DNA of 64,000 bases from Alphaproteobacteria bacterium (GCA_013372975.1 JABXIS010000021.1:1-64000), one strand, 5' to 3'. Numbered from the stretch's first letter, positions 52,828-61,954 are shown. Notes: generated from the letters alone by a model not told the origin. Program-made: numbers and translations.

Positions 52828-53877
52828 ATGATGATACGGCTGATTGGTTTGTTGTGTGTTTGGGCCACCCTGGCGCCTGTGGTTGGGGCGCGTGAGCCAG
52901 CTGCAGACGTGCCTGTGATCGATAGCCTTGAAGTATCGGCGCTGCCTGCAGGCCGACATCATTTCTATTTTCGCGCCGGGTGGTTATCCACCGGCATGCC
53001 CATTCATGTGCCCGTTGTGGTGCTGAAGGGAGCAGAACCCGGCAAGCGCCTGCTGTTGACTGCCGCCGTGCACGGTGACGAGTTGAACGGCATCGGTGTG
53101 ATCCACCGGCTTTTGGAGCAGTTGGATGCAGGCGCGCTTTCAGGCACGCTTGTGGCGGTGCCAGGGGTGAACCAGCTTGGTATGGCGGCGAACAATCGGC
53201 GCTTCCCGGTGTCTGCGGGCGGTGGCAGCTATGTAGACCTGAACCGCAACTTCCCCGGAACGGATGAAGATACGGGCCCCACGGCAGAACGTTTCCTTGG
53301 CGGGCTGTGGCAAAATTTGATCAAGGACAATGCCGATATGGCGGTGGATATCCACACGCAAACCCGCGGCACAGCATATCCCCTGTTTGTGTTTGCCGAT
53401 TTTGGCAACGCATTGTCCCAGCAGGCGGCTTTCCTTCTGGGCCCTGACATGATCAAAAATGATCCGGGGCAGAAGGGTACTTTGGAAACCAGCCTGATGA
53501 AAGCGGGCATTCCTGCCGTTACGCTGGAAGTGGGGGCGCCCAAGGTATTTCAGGCCGACCTGATCGCCCGCGCGGTGTCAGGCATCAAGAACCTGATGCG
53601 GGCCCACAAAATGCTGGATGGCGAGGCGGTCATGCCGCCTATGCGCCCGATTGTGGGTTCCAGCTACACCAATGTTTATACCGAAACCGGGGGTGTGGCG
53701 GTGTTGCATGTTGGGCTGAAAGACAGGGTGGAGAAGGGCCAGCATGTGGCCACGCTTTATGACCCCTTCGGGCAGGAGCTGAAGCGCTATACCGCCCCCC
53801 ATGACGGCTGGGTGCTTGCGGTGGCGACTGACCCGCTCAGGGAAGCAGGCACCATGCTTGTGCGCATCCTGCAGTAG
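52828..53877 (+). CDS. Periplasmic succinylglutamate desuccinylase/aspartoacylase-family metallohydrolase
   Basis: About 349 residues from the ATG at 52828 (AGGA five bases upstream; the ATG at 52831 is equal). A signal peptide (about residues 1-20) is followed by an M14-like domain: AAVHGDELNGIGV gives His and Glu, DLNRNFPG the Asn/Arg pair, MAVDIHTQTRG the second His, and AVTLEVGAP the catalytic Glu. The last 90 residues form a beta domain typical of this family. It would cleave acyl or amide groups from amino-acid-like substrates in the periplasm. Confidence 0.88.
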   Translation: MMIRLIGLLCVWATLAPVVGAREPAADVPVIDSLEVSALPAGRHHFYFRAGWLSTGMPIHVPVVVLKGAEPGKRLLLTAAVHGDELNGIGVIHRLLEQLDAGALSGTLVAVPGVNQLGMAANNRRFPVSAGGGSYVDLNRNFPGTDEDTGPTAERFLGGLWQNLIKDNADMAVDIHTQTRGTAYPLFVFADFGNALSQQAAFLLGPDMIKNDPGQKGTLETSLMKAGIPAVTLEVGAPKVFQADLIARAVSGIKNLMRAHKMLDGEAVMPPMRPIVGSSYTNVYTETGGVAVLHVGLKDRVEKGQHVATLYDPFGQELKRYTAPHDGWVLAVATDPLREAGTMLVRILQ

Positions 53878-53987
53878 GGTGTTCAGGCTAAACCGATCAA
53901 AGATATCCAAAATTTTTGTGAGCCATTTGCCGCGCAATCGCTTAGGAATGGCAGAGTAAATTTTTGAAGACTAAGGGCATCTGAACT

Positions 53988-54998
53988 ATGGCATCCGATC
54001 ATCCAAATGTTCCCCACGGCAAACTGGGCGTTCTACTGCTGTCTCTTGGCACGCCGGACGCACCAACCTATGGGGCGGTGCGGCGGTATCTGGCGGAATT
54101 TCTGTCAGACCCACGGGTGATCGAAACCCCGCGTGCCATCTGGCTGCCGATCCTCTATGGCCCGATCCTGACGTTTCGGCCCGCCAAGGCGGCCAAGGCC
54201 TATGCCAAAATTTGGGACACCGAGCGCGACGAAAGCCCGCTCAGAACCTTTGCCCGCAGCCAGGCAGAAAAACTGCAGCAGGCAGTTGGCGACGCCGCGC
54301 ATGTGGAATGGGCTTTCCGGTATGGCCAGCCTTCCACGAAAGACGGCCTGCAGGCCCTCAGGGATAAAGGGTGTGATCGCATCCTCTTGTTTGCGCTTTA
54401 TCCGCAATATAGCGCTACCACCACAGCCACGGCTTATGAGAAAGCCTTTGATGCTATGCGCGATATGCGCTGGGCGCCGAGCGTGCGCACCGTGCCAGCC
54501 TATTTTGATACGCCGGACTATACTGCCGCGCTTGCGGGCAGTGTGGAAGATAGCCTGAACACATTGGATTGGGCGCCTGACAAAATCCTGGCCTCCTACC
54601 ATTCCATTCCGAAAAGCTATTGGGATAAGGGGGACCCATACCCTTGCCACTGTTTCAAGACCAGCAGGCTCATGGCCGAAGCCTTGAAACTTGAAGACGG
54701 CAAGCTGGTAACCAGCTTCCAATCGCGCGTAGGCCCCACCGAATGGGTCGGGCCCTATACGGATAAAACGGTGGAGAAGCTGGCGAAAGAAGGCGTGAAG
54801 AAACTGGCTGTTCTGGCGCCCGCTTTCAGCGCCGATTGCCTTGAAACGCTGGAAGAGATCCAGATCGAACTGAAGGAAACATTCCTTGAGAACGGCGGTA
54901 CGCACTTCCATTATATTCCGTGCCTGAACGATGGCCCGCGCGGCATGCAGGTGATCGAGGCGGTAACACGGAACGAGCTTAAAGGTTGGCTGGAATAG
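53988..54998 (+). CDS. hemH: Ferrochelatase
   Basis: A 336-residue enzyme. LLSLGTPDAPTYGAVRRYL opens the fold, FRYGQPS and LFALYPQYSATTTA form the porphyrin side, the catalytic His is in LASYHSIPKSYWDKGDPYPC, and the acidic residue in PAFSADCLETLEEI lies opposite. It inserts iron into protoporphyrin IX, the last step of heme synthesis. It is a single gene, convergent with the membrane protein gene at 55003. Confidence 0.95.
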   Translation: MASDHPNVPHGKLGVLLLSLGTPDAPTYGAVRRYLAEFLSDPRVIETPRAIWLPILYGPILTFRPAKAAKAYAKIWDTERDESPLRTFARSQAEKLQQAVGDAAHVEWAFRYGQPSTKDGLQALRDKGCDRILLFALYPQYSATTTATAYEKAFDAMRDMRWAPSVRTVPAYFDTPDYTAALAGSVEDSLNTLDWAPDKILASYHSIPKSYWDKGDPYPCHCFKTSRLMAEALKLEDGKLVTSFQSRVGPTEWVGPYTDKTVEKLAKEGVKKLAVLAPAFSADCLETLEEIQIELKETFLENGGTHFHYIPCLNDGPRGMQVIEAVTRNELKGWLE

Positions 54999-55002
54999 GC
55001 CC

Positions 55003-55653
55003 TTATACGGCCATGCCTTCTGGCTTCTGCCTGAAGCGCCTGATACGCCCAAGGCCACACACCAATAGTATGATAGCGAGAAGCAGGCTCGCGAGCCCAT
55101 AGGGCAGCGCGGGGATATGCAGGCCCTGCACCAGGAAACGCTGGTTGGCTTCAATGCCTGCCCACTTATCGTTGCTTGCGGTGGCAAAGGCCGGGTTTGA
55201 AAACACTTCGGCGATATCGCGCCTGCTGCGGTAGCGCACAATAACCAGCCGCTGCCAACCGCCCGTGTTTGCATCCATCCAGCCACTGCCAAAAATGGGG
55301 TGGGAGGCCTGCTCAGCCAACAGTTTCACCATCACGCTGCTGAAGCGGTCAAAAGCCTCGCGGCCAGACAGGGCGGAGGGCTCGCTCGCACCATATTGCG
55401 CCTGGTGATAATATTTATAGAGGTTCACGGTGTAGAAGGGCGCGCCATCGTCCGCCTCAAGGAACGCCTGGAAGGCGGCCTTATCCTCCGGTGTTTTGAA
55501 AATATGGGGGTGGCGGTCAATCGCTGCCATATAGCGGCTGACCTCCGCGGTCGTAAGCGGGGCTGATGGGCCGCCATACCAGAAGATGCCAGCTGTGACG
55601 GTAAGAATGGATATACCGATGGCTATCCACCGGGCAGAAATATTTGATGGCAT
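55003..55653 (-). CDS. Hypothetical membrane-anchored protein divergent from the HxlR regulator
   Basis: A 216-residue protein from the ATG at 55653, with GAGGA eight bases upstream; the frame is open further back to 55860 but that runs over the regulator gene. It has one N-terminal helix (about 8-27), an extracytoplasmic domain with APFYTVNLYKYYHQAQYGA and WQRLVIVRYRSRRDIAEV that looks like a ferredoxin-like (DUF1330-type) fold, and a C-terminal helix (about 186-205). The function is unknown. It is likely regulated by the HxlR protein through the shared palindromes. Confidence 0.75.
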   Translation of the reverse strand: MPSNISARWIAIGISILTVTAGIFWYGGPSAPLTTAEVSRYMAAIDRHPHIFKTPEDKAAFQAFLEADDGAPFYTVNLYKYYHQAQYGASEPSALSGREAFDRFSSVMVKLLAEQASHPIFGSGWMDANTGGWQRLVIVRYRSRRDIAEVFSNPAFATASNDKWAGIEANQRFLVQGLHIPALPYGLASLLLAIILLVCGLGRIRRFRQKPEGMAV

Positions 55654-55681
55654 CTTCGGTTCCTCGCTTATGTTTCTTGTT

Positions 55682-55734
55682 ACTTGTTTTTTGCAAGTGG
55701 ATTGAATATCCCAATAACTTGCATTTTGCAAGTT
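55682..55734. promoter_or_regulatory. Two palindromic sites in the hxlR divergent promoter
   Basis: AACTTGCATTTTGCAAGTT (55716-55734) is a perfect palindrome with 8-base arms and a 3-base centre. ACTTGTTTTTTGCAAGT (55682-55698) repeats the outer ACTTG/CAAGT, with centres about 35 bases apart. They lie between the HxlR gene and its divergent neighbour. Confidence 0.72.
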
Positions 55735-55753
55735 GATTCGATATAGCGAAGGC

Positions 55754-56164
55754 ATGACCCATTCTTCTGAAAATTGCCGATCAAACTGCCCGATAAATTT
55801 TGTTCTGGAAACATTCGGCGACAAATGGACGCTGCTTATCGTGCGGGACCTGATGTTCAAGGGAAAACGCCACTATGGTGATTTTCTGGCGTCGGATGAG
55901 AAGATCGCGACCAACATTCTGGCTGACCGCTTGAAGCGGCTTGAGGCGCACGGCATTATTGGCAAGACACCAGACCCTGAGCACAAATCCAAGCAGCTAT
56001 ACAGCCTGACGGAAAAGGGCCGGGACTTGCTGCCCATTATGGTGGAGATTACCGCCTGGAGCGCCCGCCACGACAGCCACACCAACACACCGCCAGAATT
56101 TCTGGATGCGTTCGAGCATGACCGTGAGAGCCTTCTGAAGCGTTTCGCCGCCGCGCTTGAGTAA
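55754..56164 (+). CDS. HxlR-family transcriptional regulator
   Basis: A 136-residue winged-helix regulator from the ATG at 55754; the TTG at 55733 lies inside the palindrome and is rejected. Cys-rich NCRSNCPINFVLETFGDKWTL, shortened here, includes the conserved single Cys/Trp region and is followed by the HxlR winged helix (LADRLKRLEAHGIIGKTP, YSLTEKGRDLLP). Two Cys near residues 8 and 12 could sense oxidants or aldehydes, as in HypR/YodB, which is inference. Its target is probably the divergent membrane protein gene and itself. Confidence 0.88.
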   Translation: MTHSSENCRSNCPINFVLETFGDKWTLLIVRDLMFKGKRHYGDFLASDEKIATNILADRLKRLEAHGIIGKTPDPEHKSKQLYSLTEKGRDLLPIMVEITAWSARHDSHTNTPPEFLDAFEHDRESLLKRFAAALE

Positions 56165-56172
56165 ATAAAGGC

Positions 56173-56631
56173 TTACTGCGGCCCCATCATGCCGGAGACT
56201 TCTACGATCACTTGCACCTTGCCAGCGTGCTGGAACGTGAGGGTTACGGGGAATACATCGCCTTTTTCCAAAGGTTTTTCGAGGCCCATCAGCATGATGT
56301 GAAAACCACCGGGGGCGAAATCCACGGTTTCGCCCGGAGAAAGGGCGATGGCTTCCATATGATCCATCTTCATGATGCCGTCTTCCTCGTAAGAGCGGTG
56401 GATCATGGTTGTTCTGGCGATGGGGCTTTCTGCGTCCAGCAGTTCGTCTGTTTCGTGGCCGGTGTTTTTAACCGACATATAGGCAGCCGCAGAAACCGTG
56501 CGGCTGGTTTTCCGGGCCCAGGCTTTTTCGATCATGATCGCGCCTGCATGCCTTTCGCTATCGTGGGCGTCAGCCTCTGGCGGGAAGGCCAGAAGGGCGA
56601 GGGTGGCGAGCAGCTTGGGCAGGATTTTCAT
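56173..56631 (-). CDS. Periplasmic copper chaperone PCu(A)C
   Basis: A 152-residue protein from the ATG at 56631, with GGAGA nine bases upstream; a longer frame to 56712 is not supported. A signal peptide (about residues 1-22) precedes the cupredoxin-like domain with the His/Met copper ligands: TTMIHRSYEEDGIMKMDHM and APGGFHIMLMGLEKPL. It delivers Cu(I) to the CuA site of cytochrome oxidase. It is alone here, without a ScoI partner. Confidence 0.92.
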   Translation of the reverse strand: MKILPKLLATLALLAFPPEADAHDSERHAGAIMIEKAWARKTSRTVSAAAYMSVKNTGHETDELLDAESPIARTTMIHRSYEEDGIMKMDHMEAIALSPGETVDFAPGGFHIMLMGLEKPLEKGDVFPVTLTFQHAGKVQVIVEVSGMMGPQ

Positions 56632-56761
56632 ATTGATCGGTCTCCGAACTGTTTGGCAAAGCCATAGCGTGAGTGTTGCCACCAAACAAGGGACATCACG
56701 TCGCAGGCCCATAGATGGGGGCTGGGGTTGGGATTGTCCAGTATGGAATTTTGCTAGCGGA

Positions 56762-57727
56762 TCAGGCGGCGTCGGTGGCGCAGATCAGCTCGTGCTGGAT
56801 CGCGGGCTCAAACGCCGAATGGCCAGCCACAGGCACCATTTTCAGCGTAGCCCACGGTATGGCTTGCGCCAGCTCCCACGCGCTGGTGGGCGGGCAGATG
56901 GCATCATAACGGCCCTGAACGATGGTCACCGGAATACCGCGCAGTTTGTGGGCATCTTCCAGTATCTGGGCGTCAGACCGAAGCCAGCATTTATTTTTGA
57001 AATAGTGGGCCTCAATGCGGGCGAAGGCCAGGGCGAACACGGGGTCCACCGAATGGGCGCGCTGTTCGTCATCGGGCACCAGTGTCACGGTGCTGCCTTC
57101 CCACAGGCTCCATTCTTTGGCGAACGCCAGGCGCTCGTCGTCAAACTGTGGGTCTGTCAGGCGTTTGTGATAGGCGGTGATCAGGTCGGATTGTTCTTCC
57201 TCTGGCACCATATCGGCGAAGCGTGCCCAGGCTTCAGGGAAGATAGACCGTGTGCCGTCCTGATAGAACCAATCCAGTTCGCGCTGACGCGAGAGGAAGA
57301 TACCACGCAGGATCAGGCCCTTCACATGCTGGGGATGCGCTTGTGCATACAGTAGGGAAAGGGTGCTACCCCACGATCCACCAAACAGGAGCCACTGCTG
57401 AATGCCCAAGTGGGTTCTGATGGCTTCCATGTCGGCCACCAGATCCCAGCTTGTGTTATCGTCAAGTGAAGCGTGCGGCCTGCTGCGGCCACAGCCGCGC
57501 TGGTCAAACAGGATGATCCGATATTTGGCCGGGTTGAAGAAACGTCGCTGGATCGGGCTTGTGCCGCCACCGGGGCCGCCATGTACAAACACAATCGGTA
57601 CACCCGCCGGGTTGCCCGACTGTTCCACATAAATCTCGTGCCCACCCGAAACCGGGAGCTTCTCGCTCTTGTAGGGTTCGATCGAAGGATAAAGGGAACG
57701 GAAGGTGGTGGTACTGTCAGCGCGCAC
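56762..57727 (-). CDS. pip: Proline iminopeptidase
   Basis: A 322-residue alpha/beta hydrolase. The GTG at 57727, eight bases after AAGGA, is more likely than the TTG at 57733. VFVHGGPGGGTSP is the oxyanion region, LFGGSWGSTLSL the nucleophile (Ser), QGRYDAICPP the acid and AGHSAFEP the His. It releases N-terminal proline from peptides. The gene is single. Confidence 0.93.
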   Translation of the reverse strand: MRADSTTTFRSLYPSIEPYKSEKLPVSGGHEIYVEQSGNPAGVPIVFVHGGPGGGTSPIQRRFFNPAKYRIILFDQRGCGRSRPHASLDDNTSWDLVADMEAIRTHLGIQQWLLFGGSWGSTLSLLYAQAHPQHVKGLILRGIFLSRQRELDWFYQDGTRSIFPEAWARFADMVPEEEQSDLITAYHKRLTDPQFDDERLAFAKEWSLWEGSTVTLVPDDEQRAHSVDPVFALAFARIEAHYFKNKCWLRSDAQILEDAHKLRGIPVTIVQGRYDAICPPTSAWELAQAIPWATLKMVPVAGHSAFEPAIQHELICATDAA

Positions 57728-57805
57728 GGGCAAGGTCCTTTGTTCTGCAGCCTTTTCCCAAGGATAGGGTCAAGAAGTTAAGAAAACAAGAAACCTGTTA
57801 TCCCG

Positions 57806-58468
57806 CTATTGCCAGTTTACGATCTCGATCCCGTCCCGCTTTTCGGCATAAGCCCGCAGCTTGGGCGTGGGGTTTACCACGACGCCTTCGGTGGCCAGTT
57901 CCATGGTGGGGATGTCGCTATGGTCATCTGTATAGAAACGGATGCCATCATATTTGAGGCCTTCGGCCTTGATCAGGTCTTCCACCATCTGGCGCTTGGC
58001 ATCGCCATAACAGTTTTCACCCGGCACCTTGGCGCGGAAACGGCCAGCTTCTTCCGTGAGGCCGGTGCCCACTACATGGTCAAACCCCAAAAGTTTGGCG
58101 ATAGGTTCCACATAAAAGGCGAAACTGGCTGTGGCCAGCACTGTGATGTCACCCGCTTCGCGGTGGGCATTGAGGGCGTTGATTGCCTCGCTAAAACAGT
58201 CTTTGGGAACAATGGTTTCGGCATAGGTGCCCGCGAAGGCGCGCATCTTGTCGGTTTTCACCCGGCCGACCAGCAGCGCGAACATGATCTCCTTCAACTG
58301 TTTGCGGCTGAAGATTTTTGCCTTGTAGGCCAGCATGCACAAGATAACCACGGGCGCGAACAACAGACGCCAAGGCGCATGGCTCAAGGTGTAGCGCAAA
58401 AGAAAAGGTGTATAGGTGCCGAATTTGACAATGGTGCGATCCATGTCAAAGAGTGCGATTTTGGGCAT
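57806..58468 (-). CDS. HAD-IB family phosphatase
   Basis: A 220-residue HAD phosphatase. ALFDMDRTIVKFGTY is motif I with the two Asp, VLATASFAFYVEPIA motif II, and RFYTDDHSDIPTMELAT motif IV. The cap domain has two hydrophobic stretches (about 25-50). The class includes phosphoserine and phospholipid-head-group phosphatases. It starts three bases after the nucleotidyltransferase gene, in a three-gene unit. Confidence 0.88.
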   Translation of the reverse strand: MPKIALFDMDRTIVKFGTYTPFLLRYTLSHAPWRLLFAPVVILCMLAYKAKIFSRKQLKEIMFALLVGRVKTDKMRAFAGTYAETIVPKDCFSEAINALNAHREAGDITVLATASFAFYVEPIAKLLGFDHVVGTGLTEEAGRFRAKVPGENCYGDAKRQMVEDLIKAEGLKYDGIRFYTDDHSDIPTMELATEGVVVNPTPKLRAYAEKRDGIEIVNWQ

Positions 58469-58471
58469 GGC

Positions 58472-59266
58472 TCAGGTTTCCAGAAGGTCTTGGGCGAGTT
58501 TTACGTCAGTCGGTTTATCCACATCAATGGACAAGTGCGCGTGTTGGAGCACGACTGGCCGAATGCGCGCCCCAAGCGCCTTCGAGGCACGGGCAAAGGC
58601 GCGATCAAGCGTAAGAAGGCGCAAGAGGAAGCCGATAAACAGGAAGGGGCCAAAACGCCAGGCTAGGCGTAACACCCGCTTGCGGTCATGCTCTACCTCA
58701 GCCCAGAAAGCCAGCACGTCCCGCGCGGCTGGGCTGGTGAGCATAAAGAGGTTGCAGGTGGTGAAGGCGCCACCGGCAAACTTCAGCCACGTGCGCTTTG
58801 CTGTGGGGTGTTCTGCCAGCACTGTCTGGTCTTCCACCAGCGCCAGCGAAATGTCGGCGTCTGTCGGCTGGTGATCCAGGAAGGTGCGAATGTCTTCACC
58901 GCGCAACAGCACGTGATCGCTTGTAGTGATCAGGGTGGGCGTGTCGCTTGGGTAGCTATCGAGGAAATTGATCAGGCTGCCGCAGATGGAGCCGCCGCTT
59001 TTGACAAAATGCACATCGTCGCGCGCCTTCAGTGCCACAAAGTCTTCAATATCTGAAAGCTGGCCGGGTTCCTGCGTCAGGATAAAGGTTTCCAATACCC
59101 GCCCGCTGTTGTCGATAGCGTCCATCACACGGTTGAGCATGGCACGCTCTCCGATACGGACAGCGGCCTTATACTCTACATTGAACATATCTGCGACCGG
59201 GTCCCCTTCCGGTCGCCGTCCCGCGAGGATTACTACCCGTACTTTTTGAGCGGTTGCGGTTGGCAT
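58472..59266 (-). CDS. NTP-transferase-family nucleotidyltransferase
   Basis: A 264-residue protein with the nucleotide-binding start VRVVILAGRRPEGDP, a variant of LAGGxGxR, and TLITTSDHVLLRGEDI with the metal-binding Asp. Its C-terminal part has a hydrophobic helix (about 208-222, FGPFLFIGFLLRLL). It would activate a phosphate-bearing substrate with CTP or UTP. It overlaps the next upstream gene by 34 bases and lies directly before the HAD gene, so the three are one transcript. Confidence 0.82.
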   Translation of the reverse strand: MPTATAQKVRVVILAGRRPEGDPVADMFNVEYKAAVRIGERAMLNRVMDAIDNSGRVLETFILTQEPGQLSDIEDFVALKARDDVHFVKSGGSICGSLINFLDSYPSDTPTLITTSDHVLLRGEDIRTFLDHQPTDADISLALVEDQTVLAEHPTAKRTWLKFAGGAFTTCNLFMLTSPAARDVLAFWAEVEHDRKRVLRLAWRFGPFLFIGFLLRLLTLDRAFARASKALGARIRPVVLQHAHLSIDVDKPTDVKLAQDLLET

Positions 59267-60423
59267 TCACTAAGCCCCATGAAATTACAATATACTTCTG
59301 CTGCACGTTGCGCAGACGATCTATTTTGCAGATCGATAGAGGCTTTGAAAAGCTTTTGTTGCTCGGGCTTGAATTCCTGCGGGTTCTCGACAGACTGTTT
59401 GAGGGCTTGATCCAGCTCTTCGATCGAGCTTGCCACCGGGCCCAGCGTCCAGAATTTATATTTTGGATCACGCTTCCAGTCAGCCCCGTGGGAATTCAGG
59501 AACACGCAGGGACGCGGGCGCGCGATAAACTCGTACACCTGGCTTGATACATCACCCAGATAGATGTCAGCCGAACGCACGTGGGTCATATCAAGGCACG
59601 CCGGGCTGCCGGTATCCACAAGGATATTGTCGCAATCTTTAAAGCGTTCCTGCACATCCTTGCGCCAGCGCACCACACGGTTTGTGAGCGACGTATGCAG
59701 GCGGCGTTTGAACAGCATGATGTGCGGCGCGAAGATCAGGTTATAATCCTGATTGTTGGCGAAATACTCGAGCACGTCCTCGCCCATATCGAACCAGGAT
59801 GACAGGTGCGGATCAAAGTGCGGATTATAAAGCACGATCGGGCGGCGGTTCTTGAACGGGCGGTGCACGATATTTTCGTCCGCCAGCGCGTCGAATTTCA
59901 TATAGCCGATTACGGCGCTGTTTTCTGGCTGTACAAGGCCAAGTGCGATCATGCGGTCGCGGTGTTTGTCGCCAGGCAAAAGCACCAGATCGAATTTCGA
60001 GATATTGCTCGACCAGGCCACATCGCGATCACCGGCGCCGTGGCATACACGCACCATCTTCAGGTGCTCGAGGCCGAATACGTCACGCAGCATCAGGCTG
60101 GTGCGTTCGGGCACAACAAGGGCATCCAGGTCGCGGAAAAGCTCAAGGTTGTTCTTCAGCATGGCCACGCGTTTGAACGGTGCAACCTTGTTCAGGAGCT
60201 TATCCAAAGCGTTATAGAGCGCAGGCACGGTCAGCAGCGTGAAGTTACAATTCTCTACCGTGCCAGCATAGGCTTTAGCCAGGTCCAATTGCTCTTGTGT
60301 CGATGCAAAAACATCGATCTCAATATCGTCTGACATCCCGGCAATAGCAGGAATCATAGGCGCAAGGTGGCTTACCTGATGCGCCGCTTCATGGTTGAAT
60401 AGAAATCCGATACGATGTTTCAT
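59233..60423 (-). CDS. CDP-glycerol/polyol-phosphate transferase-like protein
   Basis: A 396-residue cytoplasmic protein like CDP-glycerol glycerophosphotransferases (TagB/TagF group) in its C-terminal half: VRVCHGAGDRDVAWSS, a helical middle, VLVDTGSPACLD-type segment (DNILVDTGSPACLDM), and GDVSSQVYEFIARPRPCVFLN. No N-terminal glycosyltransferase domain. It would transfer a polyol-phosphate from a CDP carrier to an envelope acceptor. It is the first gene of a unit with a nucleotidyltransferase and a phosphatase, which suits that role; the activity is inferred. Confidence 0.78.
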   Translation of the reverse strand: MKHRIGFLFNHEAAHQVSHLAPMIPAIAGMSDDIEIDVFASTQEQLDLAKAYAGTVENCNFTLLTVPALYNALDKLLNKVAPFKRVAMLKNNLELFRDLDALVVPERTSLMLRDVFGLEHLKMVRVCHGAGDRDVAWSSNISKFDLVLLPGDKHRDRMIALGLVQPENSAVIGYMKFDALADENIVHRPFKNRRPIVLYNPHFDPHLSSWFDMGEDVLEYFANNQDYNLIFAPHIMLFKRRLHTSLTNRVVRWRKDVQERFKDCDNILVDTGSPACLDMTHVRSADIYLGDVSSQVYEFIARPRPCVFLNSHGADWKRDPKYKFWTLGPVASSIEELDQALKQSVENPQEFKPEQQKLFKASIDLQNRSSAQRAAEVYCNFMGLSECQPQPLKKYG

Positions 60424-60812
60424 TCTTCGACTTCTTTTTTTCGCTGTCGTTTATTCTGGTTTTTGTGGCCATACTGAACAGGCGGCCAAAACGGGCGTTC
60501 TTTACTTAAAAATACACAAAAGCGCGCTACAATTGGCGCGCAAATCGTCGCATAACGCGAAAATTTGCTCGAAATGTGGCGATGTTACAACATCGTCACG
60601 TCAGGCACCTTTCTGGCCTGCCCTAGGATATACGACGAAAAAACCGTAAACATTCGGAACCAGATGTCCCCTTCTGGTACATTGGGGTTGTATGTGGTCT
60701 CGATATCGGCAAGGCTGTCGCAACACACAAACGTCTGCTGTGTGACGGTACCGTCCGGGCGGCTTCTATTTGTTGATTGTCGCCCGGGAATCAAGGGGGT
60801 AAGGCGAAAAAA
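60424..60812. other. Long intergenic region with several palindromes
   Basis: 389 bases between the divergent polymer unit and the mla operon. GCGCGC arms (60522-60527 and 60536-60541) flank TACAATTG. CGATGTT and AACATCG (60580-60586, 60589-60595) sit inside a longer imperfect palindrome to 60600. No RNA gene or open frame is convincing. The region must hold both promoters. Confidence 0.5.
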
Positions 60813-61952
60813 GTGTCTGATTTTCTGCTGGATAACGCCTTTGTGAAGGTCGAGCGCTGCGAAAATAGTGCCACTGTCCATCTTGCTGGCGACTGGATAA
60901 TCGACAATGCGGTGGCGATTGACAGCTTGATGGCCAGCGTCAAGTTGGCGGCAGGCGACAATCCGATGTTTGATTGTTCAGCAATCGGCGCCCTTGATAC
61001 AACAGGTGCTGTTCTTATTCGACGCTTCTCTGACGGGTGCGAGCATTCCGATGGTGCCCCGCTTGTCAATATTCAGGCCCGTCACACCAAGCTTCTTGAA
61101 GTCATCAGTTGTAGTCCGCCGCCTGTTTCGACAGAACCTGATCAGATTGCATGGTATCTGTTGCCGCTTTTACAGGCAGGTACGGCGACCGTTGGTGCGT
61201 TTCGTTCCGGTGGCAGGCTTCTTGGATTTCTGGGCCTTGTATTGATGCGGCTGATGGGTGCCCTGTTTGACCTTGGTCGTGTACGCCTTGTACCCGTCGT
61301 GCATCAAATGGAGGTTATCGGGCTTCAATCCATGGGCATTGTTGGGCTGATATCTTTCCTGATCGGTGCTGTGATGGTGAACCAGGGCGCGATCCAGTTG
61401 GCAAAATTCGGTGCAGACATCTTTGTGATCGATATGCTGGGGATCGGTCATCTGCGTGAGCTTGGCATTCTGCTGACGGCTATTATTATTGCTGGCCGAT
61501 CGGGCAGCGCTTTTACCGCACAGATCGGATCCATGGTGCTTCATGAAGAAGTGGACGCCATGAAAACATTAGGAATGGACCCGATCGATGTTCTGGTGTT
61601 GCCACGCCTAATGGCGATCACAATTTGCCTGCCGTTACTGGCTTTTTATGCTGATGTTGTTGGTGTTGCAGGTGGTGCGCTCATGGCTTGGATACAGCTA
61701 GATATTACACCCGCCAATTTCCTCATTTATTTCCGGGAGGTGATTACCATTGATCACTATTGGGTGGGTATCATCAAGGCACCTTTCTTTGCCGCGGTCA
61801 TTGCAACGACGGGCTGTTATAACGGCTTGAGGGTGCAGGGTAGTGCTGATGATCTGGGTGCTCGCACCACGCGGAGTGTGGTGCAATCCATCTTTCTGGT
61901 GATTGTGCTTGATGCCCTGTTTGCAATTTTCTTTACCAGCGTGGGGCTGTAG
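60813..61952 (+). CDS. mlaE: MlaE-type lipid transport permease with fused STAS domain
   Basis: A 379-residue permease from the GTG at 60813, nine bases after AAGG; an earlier TTG is unlikely. Residues about 1-100 form a STAS domain like MlaB, with FDCSAIGALDTTGAVLIRRF, here fused to the permease. The rest is MlaE with about five helices: GLQSMGIVGLISFLIGAVM, FVIDMLGIGHLRELGILL and RSGSAFTAQIGSMVLHEEVD. It moves phospholipids between membranes with the following ATPase and MCE protein. It is the first gene of a four-gene operon. Confidence 0.94.
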   Translation: MSDFLLDNAFVKVERCENSATVHLAGDWIIDNAVAIDSLMASVKLAAGDNPMFDCSAIGALDTTGAVLIRRFSDGCEHSDGAPLVNIQARHTKLLEVISCSPPPVSTEPDQIAWYLLPLLQAGTATVGAFRSGGRLLGFLGLVLMRLMGALFDLGRVRLVPVVHQMEVIGLQSMGIVGLISFLIGAVMVNQGAIQLAKFGADIFVIDMLGIGHLRELGILLTAIIIAGRSGSAFTAQIGSMVLHEEVDAMKTLGMDPIDVLVLPRLMAITICLPLLAFYADVVGVAGGALMAWIQLDITPANFLIYFREVITIDHYWVGIIKAPFFAAVIATTGCYNGLRVQGSADDLGARTTRSVVQSIFLVIVLDALFAIFFTSVGL

Positions 61953-61954
61953 CT

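Noticed and set aside
54105-55292. Long 395-codon minus-strand frame across hemH
   Set aside because: hemH on the plus strand has full ferrochelatase motifs; the antisense frame has no ribosome site or family features.
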